From: an uncultured bacterium
GTDB lineage: Bacteria; Verrucomicrobiota; Kiritimatiellia; RFP12; UBA1067
Reading direction: 5' to 3'
Assembly (NCBI GenBank): GCA_902779075.1
Contig: CACZAK010000095.1
Location: 1 to 22,269 of the forward strand
DNA length: 22,269 nt
The notes under the pieces were generated by a model, which was given only the letters and a program-made list of their open reading frames with translations, had not been told where the DNA came from and searched no databases. This document shows positions 6,820-14,908 of this stretch, piece after piece. Position numbers and translations under genes: made by a program. How positions within the stretch are numbered: the first letter of the stretch is position 1; the number at the start of each line of letters is the position of its first letter.

Positions 6820-8246
6820 TAAAAGTTGAAGTAAATGAATGGATTGTGTACGTTCATCACGAGGCAGGAAATGCTCAAGACGAACAGCGCGAACTGGATG
6901 GCATATCCAGGCACCGCGAACCACGCGCCCGAGAGGCAACGCGCCTTGAGGATTGGCGCAGAACCGGCTACCGCGCACACGAGCGGCACAATCATCTCGC
7001 TACTCCAGAAAATCGCCAGCCCGTCCACGAGCGGAGCCCCGCCGAACATCGCCGCAAGGTAGCTCACGGCCGCATTGATCGATTCGGAGCGGAAAAGTAC
7101 CCAACCCATCATGACCATAAGCATAGTGAACGGCTGGTAAATGACGCGAAGCGCCGCGGAACGCTCGACCTTCTCCACGCATCCCGTCAACTTCTCGCCC
7201 GCAATCAACACGCCGTAAAGGCAGCCCCAGGCGATAAAGGTCCAGTTCGCGCCGTGCCAAAGCCCTGTGAGGAACCAGACAGCGGCAAGGTTGAAGACGA
7301 GTCGCCCCTTTCCTACGCGAGAACCGCCAAGAGGGAAGTACACATAGTCGCGGAACCACGAACCAAGCGACATGTGCCAGCGCCGCCAGAACTCGGTTGC
7401 GGTCTTCGAGACATACGGGTAGTTGAAGTTCTCGAGGAACTCGAAGCCAAACATCCTGCCAAGCCCGATAGCCATATCAGAATAGCCGCTGAAGTCGAAG
7501 TATATCTGGAGTGTGTAGCACACTACGCCGAACCAGGCAAACGCAGCGGAACTCGGAACTCCCGAGAAGGCCCTGTCGGCGACTTCGGCCATCATATTCG
7601 CGAGCAGCATCTTCTTGTTGAAGCCCACAACGAAGCGGAACACGCCGCCGGAGAACTGGTCCCAGGTCGTGCGGCGCGCGGTCAGCTGGTCGCGCACCGT
7701 GGTGTAGCGCACGATAGGACCTGCTATGAGCTGTGGGAAGAGCGCAATATAGAGCGCGAGAATAAGCGGATTGCGCTGGGCCCTCTCGCCGCGATACACG
7801 TCCACCACGTAGCTCAAGGCCTGAAACGTGAAGAACGAAATGCCAATCGGCAGGAGAAAGCTCGTCTGCGGGATTGCGCCTTGCCACGACGGAAACCAGC
7901 CGCGGAGCGTGGCCGTGACGAAGTTGCAGTACTTCCATACCCCAATCAGGAAAAGATTGCCCGCAATGGCAACGCAAAGCACTGGGAACGGGGAACGGGG
8001 AAAGGCAGTGCCGTCACCCTGCTGCTGCCGCTCGCGCATCCAATCAATCACGAGCGCAGCCACGTAGTTGAACGCTATGGACGCGAGCATCGCGAACACG
8101 AACTTCGGCTCGCCCCAGGCGTAGAACCCGAGACTCGCCGCGAGTAGCCAGTAGTTCTTCAGGTTCCAGCGGAACGGCAGCGCATAGTATCCCAGCAGCA
8201 CCAGCGGCAGGAAAAGGAATAGGAACTCTATCGACGTGAACAGCAT
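6819..8246 (-). CDS. AlgI-like MBOAT O-acyltransferase
   Basis: This 475-residue multi-pass membrane protein carries the AlgI hallmarks: FPQLIAGPIVRY (170-181), YFDFSGYSDMAIG (249-261), FWRRWHMSLGSWFRDYVYFPLGG (287-309) and LTGLWHGANW (327-335) with H331, the conserved MBOAT histidine. AlgI and relatives such as DltB and PatA pass acetyl groups across the inner membrane to a periplasmic partner that modifies a polysaccharide. That partner is the AlgJ-like gene 12 bases upstream in the same operon. AGGAGC lies just before the ATG. A short tandem 7-base repeat at 7984-8004 encodes part of the loop between early membrane helices (around residues 80-88). Length is normal for the family. Confidence 0.95.
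   Translation of the reverse strand: MLFTSIEFLFLFLPLVLLGYYALPFRWNLKNYWLLAASLGFYAWGEPKFVFAMLASIAFNYVAALVIDWMRERQQQGDGTAFPRSPFPVLCVAIAGNLFLIGVWKYCNFVTATLRGWFPSWQGAIPQTSFLLPIGISFFTFQALSYVVDVYRGERAQRNPLILALYIALFPQLIAGPIVRYTTVRDQLTARRTTWDQFSGGVFRFVVGFNKKMLLANMMAEVADRAFSGVPSSAAFAWFGVVCYTLQIYFDFSGYSDMAIGLGRMFGFEFLENFNYPYVSKTATEFWRRWHMSLGSWFRDYVYFPLGGSRVGKGRLVFNLAAVWFLTGLWHGANWTFIAWGCLYGVLIAGEKLTGCVEKVERSAALRVIYQPFTMLMVMMGWVLFRSESINAAVSYLAAMFGGAPLVDGLAIFWSSEMIVPLVCAVAGSAPILKARCLSGAWFAVPGYAIQFALFVLSISCLVMNVHNPFIYFNF
7984..8004. repeat. three-unit 7-base tandem repeat inside the MBOAT gene
   Basis: GGGAACG, GGGAACG and GGGAAAG follow one another directly, two exact units and one with a single change. 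They lie in the part of the gene encoding a cytoplasmic loop. Because seven is not a multiple of three, loss or gain of one unit would shift the frame. Confidence 0.5.
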
Positions 8247-8258
8247 GGGGCTCCTGCT

Positions 8259-9419
8259 CTATCTGATGTCCTGCAACTTGTAGCCCGCCTTCACAAAGGA
8301 GGTAATATTCTCAAGCCTCACCACGACATCCGGATTGAACCGCTTGACAACGTCAAGCTCCGAGACTGACTTGGGCTGCCGCCGCATGTCGACCTGAATT
8401 ACCTCTCTGAACATCGTGGCGAGGAACGACGCAACCGGATTTCCAAAGGAGTCCTTAAACAGCAGGATCCTGTACGGGAAAGGCGCGGTACTGGAGGAAT
8501 GTGTCTGCAGTGGATAGTTGCCGCCGGTGTAGCATGCGTACCGATCCGTCGTCCAGTGGGTGCCCTCTATGAAATAACTCTCCATCTCCGCCTTCTCGAA
8601 CGTGCCTTTGCGGGATATCCGCCTGCAGGGGATCTCGAACGCTATATCTGTAGGGAATAGAGGGACTGCATACTCGAAATCCTCCATACCGGAGAAAATC
8701 CTTCCAGTGCGTCGCCCATGCGCACCGCAGAATCCGTTGTCAAGAACGCGCCATTCCCAGCTGTTCTCGTCTAGATTCGGGTGGTCGGCGATTTCAGGAC
8801 TCTTGAGGACGGCGGCGATTTCGGCGGCGACGAGCCGCGACGCACTGAAAGCCGTGCGGATCTTCCAATGATGGTCCGTGCGAAAGAAGTTTTCCTCAAC
8901 GTCGTCAGCTGTAGCCGCGTACAGCGGGATAAGATCCAGCACGTGCACGCCATACGCCCTCATTCCTGGCACAATCTGCTCTGCTCCGACATTAGCATTC
9001 CACACGTGCCAACCCTCCGGGACAATCTTGCCGCCCAGATCCAGCTTGCACGGCGCCAGGACGAACACAAAAGGCTTATTGCACTCACGCAATCCCGCAG
9101 CAAGCGACTCGACCGATTTTCTTCCTCGCCGCAAACCCTCCTTCTCCTCTGCGGCATAGCAAAGCATTCCCAGCATACCGCGTTTGTACAAGAGACGCTT
9201 GTTGCAGAGCCGTCGCCCAATAAACCGCATCACACCACCATTGAGGTTCACAAACAAGTCCATCTTCATCGGGAACTTGTCCTTGACCGCCCTCTTGGCA
9301 TGTTTCAGGGAATTCCATAGCCCTTTCGCGGACATCGCGGCGTCAATGGAATTCACCATGACGCCGACCGACAGGGCGGCAACAAAAGCGGACACGAGGA
9401 TTGCGAACAGCGTTTTCAC
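8259..9419 (-). CDS. AlgJ/AlgX-like SGNH-type acetyltransferase
   Basis: The protein of about 386 residues has an N-terminal membrane anchor or signal (about residues 4-24) and the AlgX/AlgJ pattern: VFVLAPCKLDLGG, TDHHWK (Asp and His of the triad, near residues 182-185) and LFKDSFGNP with the candidate nucleophile Ser near residue 324. These periplasmic enzymes take acetyl groups delivered by an AlgI-type MBOAT and place them on the polysaccharide. The start is one of two tandem GTG codons (9422 and 9419). GAAGG just upstream is three bases from the first and six from the second, so 9419 is preferred. It lies between the KpsC-like gene (about 20 bases upstream) and the AlgI-like gene (12 bases downstream). 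DltD-type function is an alternative, but the DHHW block fits AlgJ/X better. Confidence 0.85.
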   Translation of the reverse strand: MKTLFAILVSAFVAALSVGVMVNSIDAAMSAKGLWNSLKHAKRAVKDKFPMKMDLFVNLNGGVMRFIGRRLCNKRLLYKRGMLGMLCYAAEEKEGLRRGRKSVESLAAGLRECNKPFVFVLAPCKLDLGGKIVPEGWHVWNANVGAEQIVPGMRAYGVHVLDLIPLYAATADDVEENFFRTDHHWKIRTAFSASRLVAAEIAAVLKSPEIADHPNLDENSWEWRVLDNGFCGAHGRRTGRIFSGMEDFEYAVPLFPTDIAFEIPCRRISRKGTFEKAEMESYFIEGTHWTTDRYACYTGGNYPLQTHSSSTAPFPYRILLFKDSFGNPVASFLATMFREVIQVDMRRQPKSVSELDVVKRFNPDVVVRLENITSFVKAGYKLQDIR

Positions 9420-9441
9420 CACCGGCCTTCAGCAGCATCGC

Positions 9442-10668
9442 TCATACTGGCACACCGTTCCTGCGCCTACGATATTCATCGCGAAGGGCAATAAGGTTGT
9501 CAATCGCCTTGTCTATCGTGCATGGAGTTCCGTTCTCGATGTCAACCCAGTGTGTGTAGAGAACATAGAAAATGTAAAACACCTCTTCAAGCGTTCGGCG
9601 GTTCGTGCGACGCGGGTTCTTCTGCTTGTCGATGGTGAGCCCCCAGCCAGCATAGAACGGCATACCGTAGACATGCACTTCCTTGCCTGCCATCAGCGCC
9701 TCGAAACCCATCTGGGTGGAGCATACGTACACCTTGTCAACGACCTCCATGAGCGAGTACGGATTGATGGGCATCGTCACGCGAAAGACATTCCCCTCCT
9801 CCTTCACGCCGGTGTAGTAGCCGCCGCGCTTTCCGGTCATGGTGTCGGGGTGCGTCTTCACAAGAATGTCCGCGTCTGGATTCTCGCGCTTAGCATCATC
9901 CAACATGTCGGCAAATGTCTGATCACTCCCCCATCCCTTGGCGATCGCCATGTCCCCATATGACTGGTCCACGACAAGCACCTTGCGCCGGCCAGGGCGG
10001 CCAACCTCAGGGATAAAGAGCGGCTGATGGTTGTATTTCGTCAACTTAGCTGCCACGATTCGGTCAATCAGCCTCCGCGATTCGGCGCATTGTTCGGCCG
10101 AGATGACAAGGCAGGAATCATTCAGCATCTTTTCAATTGTGCTTTGACGCGTTGCGTCGAAGTAGAACCCGCGCGTGTCGAACGTGATCGAGCAACTCTG
10201 CCGATATCGGGCATCCGCCTCCTTGTTTGCCCATGTGTCGGCGCTGCGAAGAAAACCGTCCTCACACATAACGGGCGTGACGCCGCTGCGCATACACGTC
10301 GCCGCAGCAATCACATTCCCCCATCCCCGGCTTGGGCCAAGGAAGAAGCAGAAGTCAAGCACATCCTGCGGTTCCGCCACGAACTTCATTGACGGCAACG
10401 CCCTTGGCACCGCTTCATACTTGAATCCGTACAAGGCTGTACCCGTTGTCCCCGGAGTAAAAGCCACGTCCCGTCCACCGTATGCGTCCAAGACGGATGG
10501 AATCGCCGCCGTGACAAGGGCCTCGGCCGCCTCACGCCATTCCTCCGGCGTTGCGCCACCGCGCTTCCTGGACATAGCCTCCGCGCCCGTCTCGATTCCG
10601 CAGAGATGGCACAGGAAACGTCCCAGCCCCCGGCGGATCCGCCACACAAAAGAAGCTTTCTTTTCCAT
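9442..10668 (-). CDS. single-module KpsC-like capsule beta-Kdo transferase
   Basis: This 408-residue protein matches the capsule biosynthesis (Capsule_synth) family and, more exactly, a KpsC glycosyltransferase module: EDGFLRS (136-142), VDQSYGD (233-239), KTHPD (271-275), CSTQMGFEALMAGK (316-329), YGMPFYAGWGLT (334-345) and the following RRTNRRTLEE stretch. KpsC normally has two such modules in about 670 residues, which build the alternating beta-Kdo linker on phosphatidylglycerol. Here only one is present and no KpsS, KpsF or KpsU partner is in the window. It may add a single Kdo or related ulosonic residue to the repeat unit or a lipid terminus. The gene begins one base after the stop of the pyruvyl transferase gene. 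Cytoplasmic; no signal peptide. Confidence 0.88.
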   Translation of the reverse strand: MEKKASFVWRIRRGLGRFLCHLCGIETGAEAMSRKRGGATPEEWREAAEALVTAAIPSVLDAYGGRDVAFTPGTTGTALYGFKYEAVPRALPSMKFVAEPQDVLDFCFFLGPSRGWGNVIAAATCMRSGVTPVMCEDGFLRSADTWANKEADARYRQSCSITFDTRGFYFDATRQSTIEKMLNDSCLVISAEQCAESRRLIDRIVAAKLTKYNHQPLFIPEVGRPGRRKVLVVDQSYGDMAIAKGWGSDQTFADMLDDAKRENPDADILVKTHPDTMTGKRGGYYTGVKEEGNVFRVTMPINPYSLMEVVDKVYVCSTQMGFEALMAGKEVHVYGMPFYAGWGLTIDKQKNPRRTNRRTLEEVFYIFYVLYTHWVDIENGTPCTIDKAIDNLIALRDEYRRRRNGVPV

Positions 10669-10669
10669 A

Positions 10670-11974
10670 TCAGTTCGTCCCCCTCTTACAAGTTGCCCCT
10701 TGGCCCTTTAAACCAAGCGCTTCATCTACTCTTTTCATAAACGCCTCCTTCCGTTCACGGAGAACCTCCCGATGCCGATGCGTCTCGGCGGCAAACCATC
10801 CGCCATCCATGGCCCTTACCAGCGCCAAATCGAACTGGTCGGACCAGTTGTCGGCGGAAATGTCAGTCGAACAAGCTTCCACGCCATACTGCTGCATCGC
10901 CCCGAAGTTCTTGTGCACGTAGTAGGGCGAATAGGAAAGACTCACCGTCGGAACACCTTCGCCGACGGCAAAGATGATCGGATGGTGCTTCATCGTGACA
11001 AGGATCTCGGAGTCGGCAATGACCCGGCGAATCTCGCGGAATTTACCGACTGCGTGGAATGTCTCGATGTTATCGTCGGGATACATTCTCCTGTATTCCT
11101 CAAGACTCTTCAAGTCGCCCTTATGCATCGCCACGAAGACGGCCCGCGTCACGCCCATCGCCTTTCGCGTCTTCTCGATCGCCTCGTGCATTATCGCCAG
11201 GACATTCCCGCGCACATCTTCCATCATGCCCCAATAATGGAAATTGACAGCGATGTACCGCCCCTCGACTTGGCGTTCCGCCGCCTTCTCGCAGAAGAGC
11301 GCGTCGTCATGGGTTGGCATCACGCGCTCGCCCGAGATGCCAACGGCTGCCAAGTCCCGCATTGATGCCTCGTCATCGCGAAGTCCGATAGCCTTGACGT
11401 GCCTGAATCCCCACCGCGCAAACGTCCGGTCAAGGCATCCATTCCAAAGCCCGATGGTCTGACCGCTCATAACCACGGGGACATTGAAGACCTTCGCAAG
11501 ACGGCAGATGAGCATACCTTCCCAAAGTCGGGATCTCGTGGCTCCCGTCAGATACCCGCCCCCGCTAAAGTAAAGCAGCGCACACTGCGAGAGCTGCTGC
11601 AGAAAAGCCGCCTTGCGCGCATTGATGAACCATACGGGCAAACCGTGTTTCACGAACCAGGCATTGACATACACGAGGAGCGACGCGAAGAGAAAACTGG
11701 TTCTTCTGAAAATACCGTCAAACCTGTACCAGTCAAAACGCCGCGCATGATTGTACAGCATCACACGCGAGGCGTAGTCGTGCGCGAATCGCGGGTGCTC
11801 CTCGAACGAAAAGTTCGGGTTCGGCGAAAGGTTGCGGATCTGGTAGCGCGGATAACGCTCCCGCAGAAGTCGCAGCGTTTCCGAGCACTGCGCCTCATCG
11901 CCGGCATTACCGTATCCGTATCCACCGACGACAAGAATCATGCGCATCCGCATTGCCTTGTATTTCTTCTTCAT
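10670..11974 (-). CDS. polysaccharide pyruvyl transferase family protein
   Basis: The N-terminal ILVVGGYGYGNAGDEA and the later YFSGGGYLTG, SGQTIGLW, GLRDDEAS, VAMHKGD and TMKHHPIIFAVGEGVPTVSLSYSPY blocks are typical of the CsaB/PssM-type pyruvyl transferase superfamily. Members move pyruvate from phosphoenolpyruvate onto sugars as a ketal, adding negative charge. The frame opens at a TTG (12022), but that overlaps the upstream stop and promoter. ATG codons at 11974, 11953 and 11947 are all possible. 11974 is given as the most upstream ATG after the promoter; 11947 has AAGG at ideal spacing. With 434 residues it is of normal length. It sits beside an F420H2-dehydrogenase-beta-like gene, a pairing often seen in polysaccharide loci. 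The acceptor sugar is unknown. Confidence 0.85.
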   Translation of the reverse strand: MKKKYKAMRMRMILVVGGYGYGNAGDEAQCSETLRLLRERYPRYQIRNLSPNPNFSFEEHPRFAHDYASRVMLYNHARRFDWYRFDGIFRRTSFLFASLLVYVNAWFVKHGLPVWFINARKAAFLQQLSQCALLYFSGGGYLTGATRSRLWEGMLICRLAKVFNVPVVMSGQTIGLWNGCLDRTFARWGFRHVKAIGLRDDEASMRDLAAVGISGERVMPTHDDALFCEKAAERQVEGRYIAVNFHYWGMMEDVRGNVLAIMHEAIEKTRKAMGVTRAVFVAMHKGDLKSLEEYRRMYPDDNIETFHAVGKFREIRRVIADSEILVTMKHHPIIFAVGEGVPTVSLSYSPYYVHKNFGAMQQYGVEACSTDISADNWSDQFDLALVRAMDGGWFAAETHRHREVLRERKEAFMKRVDEALGLKGQGATCKRGTN

Positions 11975-11992
11975 GGTCTTTCTGACAATATA

Positions 11993-12022
11993 ATTATAAC
12001 CCACACCCGCACTGCCAGTCAA
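11993..12022 (-). promoter_or_regulatory. sigma-70-like promoter for the pyruvyl transferase and downstream genes
   Basis: TTGACT (12022-12017) and a perfect TATAAT (11998-11993) are separated by 18 bases on the minus strand, the best full -35/-10 pair in the window. The -35 overlaps the stop codon of the upstream Fe-S gene. Transcription would begin near 11986, about 11 bases before the ATG at 11974 or 38 before that at 11947. Confidence 0.6.
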
Positions 12023-13317
12023 GCCGACCGCTCATTGTTATACCTCTTCTGGCATTTCTTCCCACCTGACGAGATGAGGACGACTATCTTCAGAAGAGCC
12101 GCCGTGGCGAACGCGCCTATGTGCGCGTAGACCCAGCGGGACATTTCCGCCGTGCACAATTTCAGGAAATGGCCGTTGCGAACGTTCGAGATGGAGAGGA
12201 TCGGCTTGGACAGCTTGTCCTTCGCGGAGTTGAGCTTGTATTCCAGCTGGGGTTTCTGCATCTGCGCCACTTCCGACGGATCGAGGGACGAAGCTGAGAA
12301 TCCGCAGGCGTTGAACGCCTCCAACATTTCCGCACCACGCACAATGACAACGGATCTGCCGAGCGGGTCAGACGTCCACTCCTTTTTCCCCCAGGCGTCC
12401 TTTACGCTGATGTCGGCGTCAAGACACCAGAAGTCAGGGCACTTGCAGCAGGCCGAAAGCGCAAATGCATAAGAACGCCAGAATTTCGTCCAGCCGCACT
12501 TGTTGCGGTTTTTCCGAAAAAGAAGGGACCCGTCTTCGGCCATATAGCACGAATTGAAGTTCACCGCATTCGGGATGCCGGTCTTGTCACGAAAATCCAC
12601 TGTGTACCGTGCAGCGGCAGAGATGCGCCTTCTATCCGCAAAGAAATCGGCAAACTGCGGCGTGACGTTATGCGAGCAGATGAGTGCACACGAATAGAGT
12701 CGCATCGTGCGATAGCGGGGATGTTCGGCGAAGAGACGCTTAGCACCACGGATTACGCAAGGGGTGCCGGTCATGAAGTATCGGCCGCCATCCTCAAGCG
12801 AAAGCAGCACTTCGGAGAAGTCTATCGGCTCGTATATGCTGCCGCGCCCTTTCTCAATCTCCGCGGACGTGCGTGAAAGCGCCGCCGTGCCGTGTGGCCT
12901 CCCTCGTCCGGAGACGACCCGCTTCGCATGGATCACCGCGTCAATTCTGCCGTCGGCCAGCAGACAAAGGGCTAGCTTCGTCGCTATGCCGCCGGATGCG
13001 CTTCTTCTACGCCCTTCTGGATTTGTACCGTCCCATGCAATGAAACAATGCGGACTCGTCTCTTCTCCGGTGATCGGCTGTACCCCGCATGTCTCCGCCG
13101 CCTTCTCAGCAAGTGCGTTGATCTTGTCGGGCGCGTTCGGGCAGAAGTTTGCACAAAGCCCGCACGATGCGCATCTCGCCTTGTCTATGATGGGACGCGC
13201 TACAAGATCGCGTCCGGACACCATGCGGATCGCGCCATACGGGCACGCCGCACGGCAGATCCCACATCCTATGCAAAAACCACCTTTAACAGTAGATGCG
13301 CAAGTGATCCCGTTCAT
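12019..13317 (-). CDS. coenzyme F420 hydrogenase/dehydrogenase beta-subunit-like protein with two 4Fe-4S motifs
   Basis: This 432-residue protein opens with two ferredoxin motifs, CIGCGICRAACP (15-26) and CASCGLCANFCP (49-60), each binding a 4Fe-4S cluster. Then follows the FrhB/FpoF-type flavin domain: RSASGGIATKLA (near 110), RYFMTGTPCVIRGAK and YSCALICSHN. The start at 13317 was chosen because it forms ATGA with the flippase stop and has GAGGTG seven bases upstream; the longer frame from 13611 only overlaps flippase codons. In polysaccharide loci such proteins often sit beside pyruvyl transferases, as here, where their redox role is not established. They may reduce a sugar intermediate using ferredoxin or flavin. 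A functional link to F420 is not implied. Confidence 0.87.
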   Translation of the reverse strand: MNGITCASTVKGGFCIGCGICRAACPYGAIRMVSGRDLVARPIIDKARCASCGLCANFCPNAPDKINALAEKAAETCGVQPITGEETSPHCFIAWDGTNPEGRRRSASGGIATKLALCLLADGRIDAVIHAKRVVSGRGRPHGTAALSRTSAEIEKGRGSIYEPIDFSEVLLSLEDGGRYFMTGTPCVIRGAKRLFAEHPRYRTMRLYSCALICSHNVTPQFADFFADRRRISAAARYTVDFRDKTGIPNAVNFNSCYMAEDGSLLFRKNRNKCGWTKFWRSYAFALSACCKCPDFWCLDADISVKDAWGKKEWTSDPLGRSVVIVRGAEMLEAFNACGFSASSLDPSEVAQMQKPQLEYKLNSAKDKLSKPILSISNVRNGHFLKLCTAEMSRWVYAHIGAFATAALLKIVVLISSGGKKCQKRYNNERSA

Positions 13318-14813
13318 TTCCCGCACCTCTTTCGCATAAAATCGATGGCCGGCAAAATGGCCGGCAGACGTTTTGCGAAGGTCGGGCGGATCGTCCCGGC
13401 GATGTCGCCCAGCGCGGAGAAACGAAAGAAGAGCGCAAACGCCATATAGACCATCGCCGCCAAAGGGCAACCCACAAGTATTCGCAGCCATGAAGTAGCG
13501 GCGAACGAGACACCGGCAAAGTATGCCGCCCCCGCAGCCAGACCAGAAATCGCGGCGGCGGGCAGCACGTCCATCAGCTGCATTCCAAGTGTATAGCCAA
13601 GATAGTGCCAATTAGGGTATGTATTGACGAAAAGCCGCCCGATTCCAAGAGAGAACACGCCAGTCGCAATGAACGCGTACACGCCCCACCGGTACGAGAT
13701 GACCATGGCAATGATTCCGATGATGCGATTGATGACCACCAGAGAAAGGAACACTCCACTATGGCCGCGTGCGACAATAGCCTGTACATTCACCGTGCTG
13801 AACGGCTTAACCGCACAAGAAAAACACGCAAGGCGCAAATAGGGAACGGCCGGCATCCACTTAGGCCCGAAAAGCAAGGCAATTACAGGTTCTGCAAGGA
13901 CGGCAAGAGTCGCCATCAGCGGAAAAACGAAGAACGTCGAACTCTTGATCATCCTACGCATCGCACGCCGCAGCCTCTCAGGAGCGTCCTGCATCTTCGC
14001 CAAAGCCGGGAAAGCAACCTTCGAAATAGTTGAATCCACCGTGTTCATCAAGATACCTGCGACATGGTTTCCCTTGCTGACGAACGCCAGATCCGATTTG
14101 AGGAAGCACTTGCCCACGACAAGTGAATTGAGGCTCCCATAAAGCTTGGACACAAGCGAACCTAGCACCATCTTCCATCCGAACGAGAACAACGTCTTCG
14201 CGGAGGACCACGAAAATGTCGCAGTTGGGCGCCAGCGGATCACAAGCTGCCGCGCAATAGCCCCAGCCATCTCGCCGGCCATTGTCGCCCAGATAAGCGC
14301 CCATGGCCCATAACCGGCATAGGCGAGCGATACGCCGGTGACGTACGTAAGACCATTCTTGACCCAGCTGATCTTGAAGGCGAGTTTGAAAAGCATCTTT
14401 CGCTTCAACTCGACGCCTTGCACTCCATTCAGAGAATGGAACACAAGAACGAATGCCAGAACCCGCAGCATTGCCTTAAGCTCTGGGATTCCGTAGAACC
14501 GAGCGATAAATGGCGCGGCGAAGAACAATGCAGTGTAAAGCGTCGCGGCAAATGCCATACTGAGAAAGAACACGGTGTTGAAATCCGTTTGCGAAGCATT
14601 CTTCTTCTGGACAAGAGCGCTACCGAGTCCACAATGAACCAATACGTTTGCAACGGTAATGAACGCTGATATCAACGCCACCGTGCCGTAGTCGTTCGGC
14701 GTGAGGAGTCGGGCGAGGACGAGAGTGACGACGAAATGCGCCGCCTGGATGCCGAACTTCTCCAGCAGCACCCAGAACACGCCCCTTGCAACCTTGTCAG
14801 TCAGCTTGCCCAT
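13314..14813 (-). CDS. Wzx/WzxC-type polysaccharide flippase (MOP superfamily)
   Basis: This 499-residue protein is rich in hydrophobic segments (about 12-14 helices) and shows the WzxC-type pattern: KVARGVFWVLLEKFG at the start, LLTPNDYG, SFGWKMVLGSLVSKLYGSLNSLVVGK and VAFPALAKMQDAPERLRRAM, then FPLMATLAVLAEPVIALLFGPKW. Such proteins flip undecaprenyl-linked repeat units to the periplasm. The start is ATG 14813, where the conserved N-terminus begins; the frame extends further upstream to 14975 but that stretch lies over the phosphoglycosyl transferase tail and the promoter. No strong binding site is visible. It heads the six-gene run down to 6819 and is joined by ATGA overlap to the Fe-S gene. 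Confidence 0.93.
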   Translation of the reverse strand: MGKLTDKVARGVFWVLLEKFGIQAAHFVVTLVLARLLTPNDYGTVALISAFITVANVLVHCGLGSALVQKKNASQTDFNTVFFLSMAFAATLYTALFFAAPFIARFYGIPELKAMLRVLAFVLVFHSLNGVQGVELKRKMLFKLAFKISWVKNGLTYVTGVSLAYAGYGPWALIWATMAGEMAGAIARQLVIRWRPTATFSWSSAKTLFSFGWKMVLGSLVSKLYGSLNSLVVGKCFLKSDLAFVSKGNHVAGILMNTVDSTISKVAFPALAKMQDAPERLRRAMRRMIKSSTFFVFPLMATLAVLAEPVIALLFGPKWMPAVPYLRLACFSCAVKPFSTVNVQAIVARGHSGVFLSLVVINRIIGIIAMVISYRWGVYAFIATGVFSLGIGRLFVNTYPNWHYLGYTLGMQLMDVLPAAAISGLAAGAAYFAGVSFAATSWLRILVGCPLAAMVYMAFALFFRFSALGDIAGTIRPTFAKRLPAILPAIDFMRKRCGK

Positions 14814-14858
14814 GCGATACCGACCGGTCTTCTTGACTGCGCCTCTTTCACACCGTGA

Positions 14859-14878
14859 ATTATACCATATTTTGCCGT
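14859..14878 (-). promoter_or_regulatory. extended -10 promoter for the flippase operon
   Basis: The minus strand reads ACGGCAA-N4-TGGTATAAT, with TATAAT at 14864-14859. It matches the arrangement at 6800-6819 base for base in the conserved parts. No clear -35 is seen. It lies about 45 bases upstream of the ATG at 14813. Confidence 0.6.
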
Positions 14879-14900
14879 CGCCTGGGCAAAGCAGGACGGC
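14874..14900 (-). terminator. hairpin just after the phosphoglycosyl transferase gene
   Basis: GCCGTC-CTG (minus strand, from 14900) pairs with CAG-GC-GACGGC (to 14874), giving nine pairs with a 2-base bulge and a 7-base loop, beginning 9 bases after the stop at 14909. It is followed by AAAATATGG, not a T-run, so an intrinsic terminator is only possible. It also overlaps the upstream part of the flippase promoter. Confidence 0.3.
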
Positions 14901-14908
14901 TCGGCGGC

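Noticed and set aside
6786..8147. 453-residue plus-strand frame opposite the AlgI-like gene
   Set aside because: Charged, motif-free antisense shadow; the minus strand encodes a complete MBOAT protein.
13318..13611. 98-residue N-terminal extension of the Fe-S protein
   Set aside because: It only reads flippase codons in another frame; the ATGA-coupled start with GAGGTG fits better.
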